Source: Piliocolobus tephrosceles (taxonomy: Eukaryota; Chordata; Mammalia; Primates; Cercopithecidae). Taken from it: a stretch of DNA of 64,000 nt. The translations under genes and the position numbers were made by a program. The DNA lies in assembly GCF_002776525.5 (NCBI RefSeq), contig NC_045443.1:51019387-51083386 (forward strand). Reading direction: 5' to 3'. Numbering within the stretch: the first letter of the stretch is position 1; every line of letters begins with the position of its first letter. The notes below the pieces were generated by a model. That model saw only the letters and a program-made list of their open reading frames with translations, did not search any database and was not told where the DNA came from. Shown here piece by piece: positions 1-10,084 of the stretch.

Positions 1-289
1 TGCAGGACCTAACTTGCAGTATGTTATAAGAGACCCCCAATGCTTCATCCTTTGAATGCCACACGGTAGTCCCTTAAACGAAGTCTTCTCAACTCCCGGG
101 TGCTACCCACTTGGCAAACACCAGTGTTTCAGTTTGTTGAGGATTTCAAAAATACTGTTCAATTTAGAAAAAAAGCCAAATGTATAAATCAAACTATGTA
201 AATCAAAAGAGGTTTGGTGTCAGAATTCCTGCCAACTGCCTCCTTTTCTCTCTCTCTCCATAACACTGAAACATGGGAGTAACAATAAT

Positions 290-480
290 ACCTAACATTT
301 AAAGAGCATTTTACAGTTCCAAAGTGTTTTCATTTATCATCATTCGATAATAACCCTGTGTGCTTGGAATTCTTGCCCACATTTTACAGATGAGAAAACT
401 GAGGAACAGAGTGTTTAGTGAGTTCCTCAAGGTTACAAAACTAGTAAGTGACCCAGCTGGCACTTGATCAAAATGTAGTG
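290..480 (-). repeat. MIR SINE, antisense
   Basis: The plus strand reads as the reverse complement of a MIR: an 'ataaccctgtg' segment, then 'cattttacagatgagaaaac', 'tgaggaacagag' and 'actagtaagtgac' in the order expected for an inverted MIR. It is strongly diverged, as expected for a mammal-wide tRNA-derived SINE, and the ends are approximate. Confidence 0.75.
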
Positions 481-865
481 ACTGTTGCAAGGAGGCTGAA
501 GGTCTTTTTATTGTGCAACTATGGAAGAAGGGGTTAGGGAGCCCTTTCTGAAGAACGTTTCAGGATGGGGAATACAGAGTTTCTAATTCACAGAAATGTT
601 CCTAACTCATAGAATCAGGATAAGATGACCTCGGCCTGGGGCCCAAAAGATACTAGGTGTAAAATATAAAGTAAATCTAACTGTAAGGTCAGGTAAATAC
701 TGAGAAAACGGAGAAAAAAATGCCGTCATTTATGTGCAGGTAGTATCTTATTGCTGAAGTTTTGAACATTCTAAGCAGTCTTACTTAGAAGGAATCCCCA
801 GAGGCTAATCTGTCCAGGGTCCCATCTCTAGGCCATACTGTTAACATGTGGTTGGATGCTCTGTT
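481..865. other. No recognised feature
   Basis: Single-copy-looking sequence between a MIR and an L1 tail. I see no convincing ORF, repeat family or regulatory motif. Confidence 0.5.
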
Positions 866-1250
866 CTTTTATTTATTTATTTAATTTTTAAATTTTCCAC
901 TTTTATTTTAGGTTCAGGGAGTACACGTGAAAGTTTGTTGCATGGGGAATTGTGTGATGCTGAGGTTTGGGATAGGAATGATTCCATCACCCAGGTAGTA
1001 AGCATAGTGCCCAACAGATAGTTTTTCAACCCTCATCCCCGCCTTCCTTCCCCATTTAGTATTCCCCTGTGTCTATTGTTTCCATCTTTATGTCCATATG
1101 TACTCAGTGTTTAGCTCCCACTTATACATGAGAACATGTGGTATTTGGTTTTCTTCCCCTGTGTTAATTTGGTTAGGATAATGGCCTCCAGCTGCATCCA
1201 TGTTGCTGCAAAGGACATAATTTCATTCTTTTTTTTTTTTTTTTTAATGG
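866..1250 (-). mobile_element. L1 3' end, antisense, 5'-truncated
   Basis: Reads as the reverse complement of an L1 3' UTR and ORF2 tail: 'ttaggttcaggg', 'tgatgctgaggtttggg', 'catcacccaggtag', 'tctttatgtccat', 'cccacttatacatgagaac', 'ggcctccagctgcatccatg' and 'ttgctgcaaaggacat'. It enters through a T-rich stretch (poly-A tail of the minus-strand element) and stops at a T-run near 1230-1247. Probably an L1PB/L1MA-age copy; no intact ORF. Confidence 0.85.
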
Positions 1251-1469
1251 GATGCCCAGTTCTTAAAGATGTCAGGGGAACAAGAGCTCATGTTCTATTT
1301 GACTATTTGACTCACCTATTATTAACTTTATCTTAGACCCAATCTAAATATCTTTTGCTGTTATCCCACTAGTTCTGTGTCAGTGGGAGTAGAGTAAAGC
1401 TTTCCAATCTCCACCTCTCTCTCTCTCTGCCACTTTTCTGCTTAGAAACTTTTGCTGGCTTCCCACAAC

Positions 1470-1662
1470 CACCTTGTTGAGTGCTCACTATGTGTCACGC
1501 ACTGGTGCTTTATACACACGATCTAATTCAATTGCTACATCAACCCTGTGAGGTAGGGGCTTTTTCTTTCTCCATTTTAACATAAGGAACACAGAATAGT
1601 TAAATAATTTGTCTGGCATCTCATGACCAGAAAGTGGTGGAGCTGAGAAACTCTGTATATAT
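1470..1662 (-). repeat. MIR SINE, antisense
   Basis: The order 'gctcactatgtgtcacgcac', 'aaccctgtgaggtaggggc', 'ctccattttaacataaggaa' and 'agaaagtggtggagctgag' follows an inverted MIR. Diverged; limits approximate. Confidence 0.7.
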
Positions 1663-1668
1663 TAAAAT

Positions 1669-1775
1669 GTATATTTCATGTCTCCTGATGGCAGGACTTG
1701 ACATCTGTTGTACCAAACACCAAGCATAGCCCTCTGTTTAGTAATGGTCAATAAATGCTTGCTGATGACTATGTT
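1669..1775 (+). repeat. L2/MIR 3'-end relic
   Basis: Contains 'ctcctgatggcaggacttg' and ends with 'ggtcaataaatgcttgctga', the typical end of mammalian L2/CORE elements ('ctcaataaatgtttgttga'). Short and diverged. Confidence 0.5.
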
Positions 1776-1889
1776 GATGAAGAAAAGAACAGTTCCATGG
1801 CCAAAATAATTAGGAGGAAGGGGAATCTTAATTTTGACTATCCAATTTGCCTAGGAGAACAAACTTCTTGATTCTTATGGACTTTGGTG

Positions 1890-2040
1890 ATGCCATTTCA
1901 AGAGCCCCTACTATGTGCAGAGCTCTCCATTCAGTGGAGGAGCCTCTAGGGCTAAGACCTGATTTCTGTCCTGAGGGAGCTCACAGGCCAACGGAGGCAA
2001 CTGCACTCAGATCTAAGACACAGACATTTTTACTAAGTTA
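1890..2040. repeat. Ancient interspersed-repeat relic, family unresolved
   Basis: The motifs 'ctactatgtgcagagctct' and 'ctgtcctgagggagctcaca' are those of a very common old mammalian repeat (the 'tactatgtgccaggcactg ... ggagcttaca' type). The same type recurs near 8131, 42340 and 63305. I cannot assign it firmly to L2, MIR or L1M. Confidence 0.4.
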
Positions 2041-2878
2041 ATGTGACCGTTGCAGGTTCTGACAGTACCCGAGAGTTTGTAGGCTCTGGTTTGCTCTGAT
2101 GGTAGGAGGAGATGGTACAGGGAGGTCACAAAGACTGATGCTCTTTGGTTCTCCAGTTGTCTTTCAGGAGGTGTAGCCTGATTGTGGCCCAGGGATCTTG
2201 TCCGTTCTGTGTGGTATGCCTCCACTGTGTGGTCTCCAGTGAGCTGCTCAGCAGGTAAGGTGGGCTGGTGATGATTTACCCCCAGAACAAGGTGAAGAGA
2301 TGAGAGGACAGGAAGAAGCTCCTCAAGGCCAGCAGAACTGAAATGAGAACCAAATGAATCCACCTAAATGTCTCAGCCTCACAGGGTGCAGGTGGAGAGG
2401 AGGCGCCATTTCTGTCAGAATGACCTGGTGCTCCAATCGCGCCAATGTGCCTCCTCTCACTCCCACCACCCTCGCTTTGCTTAAGCACCCTGCCCTGAAG
2501 CAAGAGCTGAGATGTCAGTTTTTGGGGAAAGTGAGATGCAGCGTTGCCTGACAAATGGGTGGGTCCCCCCCACCCCGCCCAGTTTATGAGCCCGGGATGG
2601 CTCCTCCCTTCTAACACCCTCCCTGTCTTTATGACCCTGCGCAATCTTTGATGTCTTCTTCTTGTGAAGGGTGGTGGGGGAGAAAGAAGCCAACCTTAGC
2701 CAAAGAGGCCCTGCCCACAATAGTTGTCGGGTGAGGGAAGGGGCTCCAGGGAGTAGGGCAGGGATTTTGCACAAAGAGCAGTAAGTTGGACAAGCTGACA
2801 CACTGACCATCCTTCCAGATCTGTATCTATTTGGAAAACGTGGGCACTACATTTGGTCTCTTTCATGGCAATAGAAAG
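2041..2878. other. Unrecognised, relatively G+C-rich sequence
   Basis: The most G+C-rich part of the first 10 kb by eye, with a few CpGs around 2400-2600 but not dense enough for a CpG island. Overlapping 65-122 codon frames occur on both strands; none resembles a protein I know or shows clear splice signals. It holds a C-run near 2567-2576. Confidence 0.4.
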
Positions 2879-2879
2879 A

Positions 2880-3065
2880 ACATGCTTAGACTTTGAGCAA
2901 GCCAGACCTGGGTTCAAATCCTAGAACTTCAACATTCTAGTTTTTTGACCTTGGGCAAGTTTCTTAACCCCTTGAGCTTCAGTTTCCTCATCTAAATTAA
3001 GTAATATACTATTAATTTCATAGGATGTCATGAAAAACTAACTAAAACATGCTTACATAAAGCGT
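2880..3065 (+). repeat. MIR SINE, sense
   Basis: Good MIR order: 'cctgggttcaaatcctag' (tRNA-derived B-box region), 'tgaccttgggcaagtttctt', 'agcttcagtttcctcatct', then a 'cataggatgtcatga' segment. Not a tRNA gene: no cloverleaf. Confidence 0.85.
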
Positions 3066-3069
3066 CAAC

Positions 3070-3718
3070 ATCCATCAAGTGTCTTGCGTTCAAACTTGTC
3101 CCTCTAATTAAAAGATAACATTTATTGACAGCAGGGATGTCAATGGCTTGCTGCCCTCCACACCCCTCCACTTTTTCCAACACCACAGACCTCTTTGCCT
3201 CTGTTTTATGTAGAGAGGCATTTTTTACTGAAGCATGCTCCACTTTCCTTACAAATGCACAAATCCCAGGATTTGTGCCAATCTTTTCTGTCTTCTGCAG
3301 GCTCCCATCTCAAAAGCTACAAAAAGAAAAGGTGGTCAGAGAGCTTCTCTTATCCTGGAGAATCCTGTAACTCCCTCTTTACACTTGGCAGTTTTCCCTC
3401 TTCTCTGCCATGTTCCCTCTCTCCACCATTAAAATGATTTTATTTGCTTTGCTCCTATTCTTATCCATTTATATATTATTTTTTATTTTATAGCTACCCT
3501 ATAATGGTCTGGGGCTACCCTTCCTGAATCACCAACTAGGCTTACTTTAGGATTTAATTTGGTTTTATTAAAATTAACAAAATTCTCTCTGGGCAGGTGT
3601 AGACCTGGGCAGGGCAAAGTTCTCTGGGCTGTTGACTGTGAGGCCCCTCCCCACCAGTAGATTTCCAGGCCTCTTCAGTTTTGCATTCAGCCACAGCAGG
3701 TGAGTGTTTCTGGTGCAT
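3070..3718. other. No recognised gene; short hairpin at 3258-3279
   Basis: No repeat family identified. A small perfect inverted repeat (arms 'gcacaaatc'/'gatttgtgc', 4-base loop) lies at 3258-3279. The frames in 3125-3437 overlap in several registers and look like chance. Confidence 0.4.
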
Positions 3719-3723
3719 GTGGA

Positions 3724-3751
3724 GTGTGTGTGTGTGTACGTATGTGTGTCC
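3724..3751. repeat. (TG)n microsatellite, imperfect
   Basis: Alternating TG run with 'tacgtatg' interruptions. Confidence 0.85.
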
Positions 3752-3967
3752 TTACCCTATTTTGTCTTATAAAATCTCAGAAAATGGGTTTCCCACTCCC
3801 ACTACCTTTACTTATCCACATCTGGACTCCTGTTGGGAGCAAATGCTTGCCTACATTATTTTTGCCTTTTCTAAATTCATAAATAGGAATTTAGAGGAAT
3901 CCCAGGTAGCTGGTGTAAGTGCATCTGAGACCAGTGAATACACCACAGGTGTCTGATTTGGATATAG

Positions 3968-4002
3968 GGAGGGGGTGTGTGTGGGTGTGTGCATGTGTGT
4001 TT
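3968..4002. repeat. (TG)n microsatellite, imperfect
   Basis: TG-rich run with GGG and CA interruptions, about 220 bases after a similar tract at 3724-3751. Confidence 0.8.
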
Positions 4003-5300
4003 GTCTAAATGTAGCTGGAAGTGTAGATGTTTCCGCAAGTGGCTAGACACTACAGTCTCATAGAACTATGAGAACACAGATTTATACTGCCTAGGGAAAG
4101 GCTGTAATGTATCTTAAGAGGTGAAAGAAGCTGCCTACAAGAGGCCACAATACCTACTCTGGGGGGGTATAGACACATCCTAATATGTAGATTCTATCAG
4201 AGATCATTTTTGGTGTAAACTATAGTAATAGATTTTAGGCTGCTTTGTATCTTTGCTCTTTTCAGAAAAGTAGTGTAAGAAAAGCTTGGTGGGGGAAAAC
4301 AGATTTCCGTTTTAAGTTTTCCAATATATTACCTTTTCCCTTGAATAAAGGTATCTTCATTAGGATTCGGAAATTTTCACTTTAGGGGGGCTGCACCCAG
4401 AAGTAGTAGAAGAGGAAATAGGAATCAAAGCAAATGAGAATGGTGACACTGAAAAGAAACCTCCTGAATGGGATTTCTCATATTTATCTTGGTGGTTGGT
4501 CATTGTCTGTCCTCCAAGGCCACCAACCCACACAGATCGCATTGAGAGGTAGAACTCAGGCAAAACTTCTCCCCCACTTCTGTCTTAGTCTAGTTTTCCT
4601 GCTGGAACAGGACATTTTCAGTTCATCAGAGCTTGCGCCTCCCTCCAACTTAAGATCTAGATGAGTGTTTTCCCACCTCTGTCTATCTACTCACATCCCA
4701 AATATCTCCAAAGAAACTGGGGAAGAGCTCTCTAATGGGGAACATGAACATTCCACTTCTCTATTAGAGAATCCCACAAAATTAGGTCAGACAGCTGCTG
4801 GACCAGGAGCCTCTGTTTCTCAGTACCCTGACTTTTGCTCTCTCCCCACTGCTTTGCTTGGCTGGAATCAATTGACATTGAACCTGCCTATTGCATTTAA
4901 GAGAAGTGGAAGTAGAGATAGGGTTTTTAAAAAGTTAGCTTCTTGTTAGGAAAATGCAAGGACTCAAGTGTCTCCCTAAGGATCTAATTTTGAATCTACA
5001 GGGTTGAATGAGAAACTAGTCCATTTGAGGCAGCCTAACACGGGGCACTTGAAAATTGACATTTTCTCACCATTTGTCCTTTCCTTTAAAAAAATGTAAC
5101 TTAGAAGAATATGATTATCCTAAAACATTTTATTTTTTAATTAAAGAGGGTTCATTATGCTACCCGTCTCATCTCGTCCCAGAGGAGGAAAACCCTGTGT
5201 TCAGCAAGTTTGCTAAGAAATAATTATAGGTTCAGATCTTCCCCAGGCCCCGAAATTCAATTAAAATTTTTTTTGTTTTAAGTTGCTAGCAGTCACATGG
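4003..5300. other. No recognised feature
   Basis: About 1.3 kb without a repeat or exon that I can name. Frames of 67-94 codons at 4360-4949 lie on both strands, carry no domain I recognise and are not flanked by evident splice sites. Confidence 0.4.
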
Positions 5301-5347
5301 TATGTATGTGTGTGTGCATGTGTGCGTGTGTGTGTGTGCATGTGTAT
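5301..5347. repeat. (TG)n microsatellite, imperfect
   Basis: TG/TATG/GCATG alternation; a purine-pyrimidine alternating, Z-DNA-prone type of tract. Confidence 0.85.
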
Positions 5348-5596
5348 GCCCCAGTTTTCCTTGTAACTGTTCTGGGAATGGGTTCTCAAATGTGACAATT
5401 GTCTTCACATTCTCAGCCCAATTTCTTTGGCTATATCTATGTGAGCAGATATTAATATGGTGAAAAATCTTCTGCAAAAGGAAGCTTACTTTGATTTTTG
5501 TTGGCTTAATTTTTGGCTAGAATCACCCCAATTGTCTACCAGTCCCCAGTTCCTGGTATACTTCTCTGCCTTATACTGAATTAGGTCAGTGTAAAT

Positions 5597-5778
5597 TAGT
5601 GGCTGTCAATCTTCACTGTGGATCTGAATCACCTGGGGAACTTTTAAACCATGAAGATGGCTGGGTCCCACTCCTAGATGTATAGAGTCAACTGGTGTGC
5701 CATGAGACCCAGGCATCCATATTTTTAAAAAGCTCCTTGGGTGATTCTAACGTGCAGCCAGGGATGAGAACTACTGGA
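5597..5778 (+). mobile_element. MER5A-type hAT-Charlie MITE
   Basis: Non-autonomous DNA transposon relic. It starts 'agtggctgtcaatcttc' (family start 'cagtggttctcaa'), then 'ctgaatcacctgggg', 'ggctgggtcccactcc', 'aaaagctccttgggtgattc', and ends 'gatgagaactactgg', which is complementary to the start as a terminal inverted repeat. About the expected 180-190 bp length. Confidence 0.85.
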
Positions 5779-7105
5779 GAGATGGCAGCTGTATTTGGAT
5801 CACACAAATGATGTGAGATTTGGTTGATTAGTAAAGACACCCAAACAGGGTCATGAGACTCAGTTTGACTGTCTGCATTGTTCGGCTCACTGTATAGTTA
5901 TTTTAGGTCATGTAAGCATAAGGGCAGAGCGTTACCTGTTTATCCAGACTCTGAGTTATATTTAAACCTAGATGGGAACAGAAAGGATTCCATAATTTTC
6001 CCCCTACCACCTCTTTCCCCTTTCCAGGAAAGGTGACAGTTCTATTGAAGCTCTATCCCTGTTTATATACAGAAGGACATAAAGATTATTTAGGGAGGAC
6101 AGTGGACCTTCCATAGGTGACAGGTGCTGTATGGACAGGCTGGCACACCTAGGACATTCCAGGACATGGGGATGTATTTATGAGTTCACTTAAGCCATGG
6201 CTGACCTCTCCCACAGTTTAAAGAAAATAGCTAAAAACCGCCCCCCAGGCTTCAGGACACAAGCCCTCCTGGCAGCCAGAACTATGGAAACAGTGTGAGT
6301 AGAGCTGTGTGAGGCCAGATTCTTACCATATAATAAACCAAAATAGACATGTTTAATGGAAATCTAATAAATGAATTAATAACGTAAATAACACAAATGT
6401 GCCTATGAATCCCCATATATCTCAGCCTATAAACATATAGGTTTATATATATTAGTAGCTTACATATTGTGTATGCATGTGCGTAGATTTAAATAGACTG
6501 CTGTATAAATTTATGTATGTAATGACAATAGCCTTATGGGGCATGGAAATAATTATGAAGCTATTTCAGGCATATTTTTTGAGAATTGTAGCCATTTTAA
6601 TATTTTGACTGAAAATTTTATCAATATTCTGATGCTTCCAAGTTATTTAGATTTATAAAGTATGTATACATTTTCTATTTTGTGTACAGATGTTCGTTGT
6701 TATCTATCTTAGCTTTTTCAAAGAGATGGTACTGAATCTGTGTGTAGATAGCCAAAGTGGGCAATTCAGACACAAATAATCTACTTTGGGGTTTAGGTAA
6801 TCTGAGTTTACCAGTTGTATGAATCCAGTTCTAAACTTTTCACTTATTTGGTGCTATATAGACATAGCCTCTGTAATTTGAACCAGATGAATGCACTTCA
6901 TTTTACTTTTGAGGATGCATGTGTGTGAATAGCTGCTAGGACCTTTGGGTCAACTTTTACTTATCTGCACTCTTGGAGGGAGAGAGTAGAAAACTACCCA
7001 AGAAATAGCTAAGAAAAATAATTTTAATTTGGCTTTGTAATGAAGTCAGAATCTCAATCTCTGTCTCTTTAGCCTGCTCTCACATACAGGTGCCAAATAA
7101 GTGAA
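5779..7105. other. No recognised gene; AT-rich block near 6330-6700
   Basis: Unassigned sequence. 6330-6700 is AT-rich with repeated TAAT/ATTA cores and 'atgaattaataacg'. It could be an old conserved element or simply AT-rich spacer; only cross-species alignment would tell. Confidence 0.35.
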
Positions 7106-7143
7106 TACACCCACACCCACCCACACGCACACACACACACTCG
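7106..7143. repeat. (CA)n microsatellite, imperfect
   Basis: CA alternation with CCC interruptions. Confidence 0.85.
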
Positions 7144-8130
7144 CTCTTTTGTCAAATTATCCCTGATATATTTCTGGGCTTGAATGACTGCAGCTTGATG
7201 GCCCATGAAGGGGAGGAAGTGAACCTAACTGATCTCCAGAGACAGTGATAGACTAGCACACAGTATCCATATATGTCGATATGTGCTAACATATGTAGAG
7301 ATATGCTTTTGTCCCCAAAGGCCTTAAGAAATTGTCTACAAACCACTATAAAATCCTTATCTGATTTCTATGCCATTTCTGCTTGTCTGATTAACATAGT
7401 TTAATTCTGCATCCAAAATGGAACAGATATTGGAATTGTGTCTCCCCAGATCACCTCCCAGAGCTGGGGCTCAGGGTCACACAGTGGACAGTAGAGGGTG
7501 GGAAGGAAGCCATCCACTACCATCTTCCTGTCCCCCGTGGGTAGCTGGAGCTCAGCCGACTACAGAGGCTCTGGAAACTCTGCTTAACAAGTCCATTTAT
7601 GGTGATATTTTATGAAAAAGAATATAGATGAGTTTTAATAAGACTCTTCTCTCTCTGAGCTGGCTCTGCAACAACTTAGCTTTAAATATGCATCTCATTC
7701 TCCTAACTGCTTCTCTTAACTTGTTGGCAAGACCAAACTGAGGCATGTGGGGAGACAAAAACAAACCTGGCCTTGGAAAAAGACAACCCTCTCCAAAGCC
7801 AAGATTGGCTACCCATGGATGAACTAAAAAGGGAGTTTTCTAGATTGTTCAGTCTTAGATATCCCATTTCATTAAATATGTACAACATGAAATCAACTTT
7901 GTTGTTTTCTTGAATCCAAATCTCCCTTTTGGCAGGGCTGTGTAGGAAAAGGGAGTAGGACTGCTCTGTGAGTTTCATAGAGTTGCTGTTTCATCCATAC
8001 TACTGGTGATCCACTAGTTACAGTGGGCACATATCAGCTTTCCGGTTTTCACCTGTGAGATATACAGTCACATATTATATGAGTTTGTGCCAGCACAATG
8101 AAGTGGGGTGAGGAGGATTGAACCGGCTCC
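7144..8130. other. No recognised feature
   Basis: About 1 kb unassigned. A plus-strand frame at 7418-7615 (65 codons) and a minus-strand frame at 7703-7978 (91 codons) resemble nothing I know. Confidence 0.4.
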
Positions 8131-8335
8131 TCATTTATTCATTCAATGAAGGTTTATTGAGCCTGTACGATGTACCAGGTGCCGTGCTATGTTCTGGGAT
8201 GGCAAAGAACAAGATCCTTGCCTACAGGGTACTCACTGAATTAGCAGAAGAAATCAACATATCAACAGATAATTATAATATAGTGTTTTAAGTGTACTGG
8301 TAGAAATAATGCACAGGGTATTATGAATGCACAAA
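8131..8335. repeat. Ancient interspersed repeat, family unresolved
   Basis: 'tcatttattcattcaatgaa', 'tttattgagcctgtacgatg' and 'accaggtgccgtgctatgtt' followed by an 'aagatccttgcctac' segment: the common old mammalian repeat type also seen near 1890, 42340 and 63305. Limits approximate. Confidence 0.5.
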
Positions 8336-8376
8336 GGACCAGAATCTAATCCAGTCTTTGGAGTGGGGACTGCGCA

Positions 8377-8429
8377 GAGGGTGGCCTCTTGAGCAGCAGA
8401 TGGCAAGCACTGGAACTTTATTTTATTCA
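8377..8429 (+). repeat. 53 bp local repeat, copy 1
   Basis: Runs from 'gagggtggcctcttgag' to 'ggaactttattttattca' and recurs on the same strand at 9258-9310 with one mismatch (c/a at base 18). The sequences on either side of the two copies are unrelated apart from a few bases. See the findings. Confidence 0.9.
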
Positions 8430-8479
8430 CCTTTGTATCTCCTAGTCCTAATGATGGTGCCGTGTTTGCGCCATGAATT

Positions 8480-8640
8480 GACCAAGGATTTAAGTCTCTT
8501 TAAATGCAGTGGCAAAAGCACTGTAATAGGAGTCAGGAGGTCTGGGTTCTGGTCTAGGCTCTGCTATTGCAGTTGGTGGCTTGGCCATGTCACTGCTTGT
8601 CAAGATGAAATTAGAGGGAGATCCTGGACCAATACCAGGC
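8480..8640 (+). repeat. MIR SINE, sense, partial
   Basis: 'gtctgggttctggtctaggc', 'tctgctattgcagttggtgg' and 'cttggccatgtcactgctt' follow the 5' half of MIR. Diverged; the 3' half is not evident. Confidence 0.6.
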
Positions 8641-9257
8641 CACCACTTCCCTCTTTAAATAAAATATACTGCTGCTCCTTCCAATATGTCTGTAATGTAT
8701 AAGAAATAAAATCAAAGTTTTCTTTCTATAATCCATTCATAAAGTAGTTGTCAGCTCTCCATAATTTTGTCCTTTTCTAGTTTCATGTGGCACTTTTAAA
8801 AGTTAGGGCAGATTCACTAGTACTAAGGAAGCTGGAACCTGGGAGAAAGTGAGATCATATTAAAAAGCCCATTTGGCTTAGTTCTGCCAGTGCTGAAAAA
8901 CAGTTTAAACCCAGCCTGCACTTAGGGCAGTGGGGCAGCAGAGCCTGGGGTCCTCACTGTGTCCTCCATAGAACTATTGTTTGCTTCTCTGCTTGAGCCC
9001 AGCAGAGAGCGAGGCTGGTGGCCAAAGTGTGCTGACCTGATTGCAACAGGAGGGCTTGCATCCCTCATGATCATGCTTCCGCTTTCTTTTTCTTGAAGGA
9101 AGGGAAATAAAACCCAAATGTTGTACATCTAATCGAACATCTCAGTATTATAGCTGGAGGGCCTGATCCTTTTTATAGTATCCTTTGCTGTTTACCTCCA
9201 GAACACCAAAACTCTTATTTACCTTCATCTTCTTTTCTGTAATATGGGGGCTGTGTT
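8641..9257. other. No recognised feature
   Basis: Unassigned sequence; no ORF or repeat that I can support. Confidence 0.4.
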
Positions 9258-9310
9258 GAGGGTGGCCTCTTGAGAAGCAGATGGCAAGCACTGGAACTTT
9301 ATTTTATTCA
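9258..9310 (+). repeat. 53 bp local repeat, copy 2
   Basis: Near-identical to 8377-8429, 881 bases upstream. No poly-A tail or target-site duplication is evident around either copy, so retrotransposition is unlikely. Confidence 0.9.
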
Positions 9311-9379
9311 TAATTCCTGCCCTACTATTTAATGTGTGTTTCTTTTATAGTACTTACCAAAATTTATAATTTATATTTG

Positions 9380-9505
9380 ATTAATATGTCTTTCTAACTA
9401 GATGGTAAGATTCATGAATGCAGGGATTGTATTTGTTTTCTTCTCCATTAATTCCCAGCATCTATTATGATGTTTCCAGATAGTAGTCACTCAATAAATA
9501 CTTTA
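9380..9505 (+). repeat. L2 3'-end relic
   Basis: Order typical of an L2 3' end: 'gatggtaagattcatgaatg', 'cagggattgtatttg', 'attcccagcatct', 'gtcactcaataaatac'. The 3' terminal part appears to resume after the Alu ('gagtaaatggatgaatgg'). Confidence 0.65.
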
Positions 9506-9511
9506 TTTTTT

Positions 9512-9832
9512 ACTTTTTTAGACATGGGATCATGCTCTGTCACCCAGGCTAGAGTGCAGGTGCATGATTATAGCTCACCTTAACCTCAAACTCCTGGGCA
9601 TAAGGGATGCTCTCGCCTCAGCCTCCCATGTAGCTGGGACTACAGGGGTACACCACCATGCTGGGCTAATTTTTTATTTTTTATAGAGATGGGAGGTGTC
9701 TCACCATGTTTCCTAGGCTGGTCTTAAACTCCTGGCCTCAAGCGATTCTCCTGCCTCAGCCTCCAAAAGTGCTGGGATTACAGGCCCTGCCTGTGCTCAG
9801 CCTCATACATACTTTTGAGTCACTGTGCCCAG
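9512..9832 (-). mobile_element. AluJ, antisense
   Basis: Poly-T then 'gacatgggatcatgctctgt', 'cacccaggctagagtgcag', mid A-linker as 'taattttttattttttatag', and 'agtgctgggattacaggc'. The many CpG-site losses suggest an AluJ-age copy. Its 5' end is scrambled by a 32 bp tandem duplication (9791-9854). Confidence 0.9.
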
Positions 9833-9854
9833 CCTCATACACACTTTTGAGTAA
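9791..9854. repeat. 32 bp tandem duplication across the Alu/flank junction
   Basis: 9791-9822 and 9823-9854 are the same 32 bases with two differences. The unit joins the end of the Alu ('ctgtgcccagcc') to flank ('tcatacacacttttgagt'), so it arose after the Alu inserted. Confidence 0.85.
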
Positions 9855-9954
9855 ATGGATGAATGGTGTTTTCAAAGTCGAGTATTATGAAGTATTTGAA
9901 ATCACTTTGAAAAATTGTAAAGGAGAAACATGTAAAGCATTGTTTCTTCTCAAC

Positions 9955-10045
9955 TAGATTGTAAGTTTCTTCATTTTAGGAACTGAGTCTTATACTTTTT
10001 ATTTCCCATCAATCTAGCATTTTCACCTACTAGGTACTCTGTAAA
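9955..10045 (+). repeat. L2 3'-end relic
   Basis: 'ctagattgtaagtttcttc', 'aggaactgagtcttatac', 'catcaatctagcattttcac' and 'taggtactctgtaaat' follow an L2 3' end. Highly diverged. Confidence 0.5.
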
Positions 10046-10084
10046 TAATTATGCTTATCACTATAGTGTTTAAAAGAGTATCAT

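Noticed and set aside
2276..2810. 122- and 109-codon minus-strand frames in G+C-richer DNA
   Set aside because: Overlapping registers, no recognisable protein, no start context; G+C raises chance ORF length.
2898..2925. tRNA B-box-like 'gggttcaaatcct'
   Set aside because: Part of a MIR SINE; no acceptor stem or anticodon arm can be drawn.
3258..3279. 9 bp inverted repeat with 4-base loop
   Set aside because: Short enough to occur by chance several times in 64 kb.
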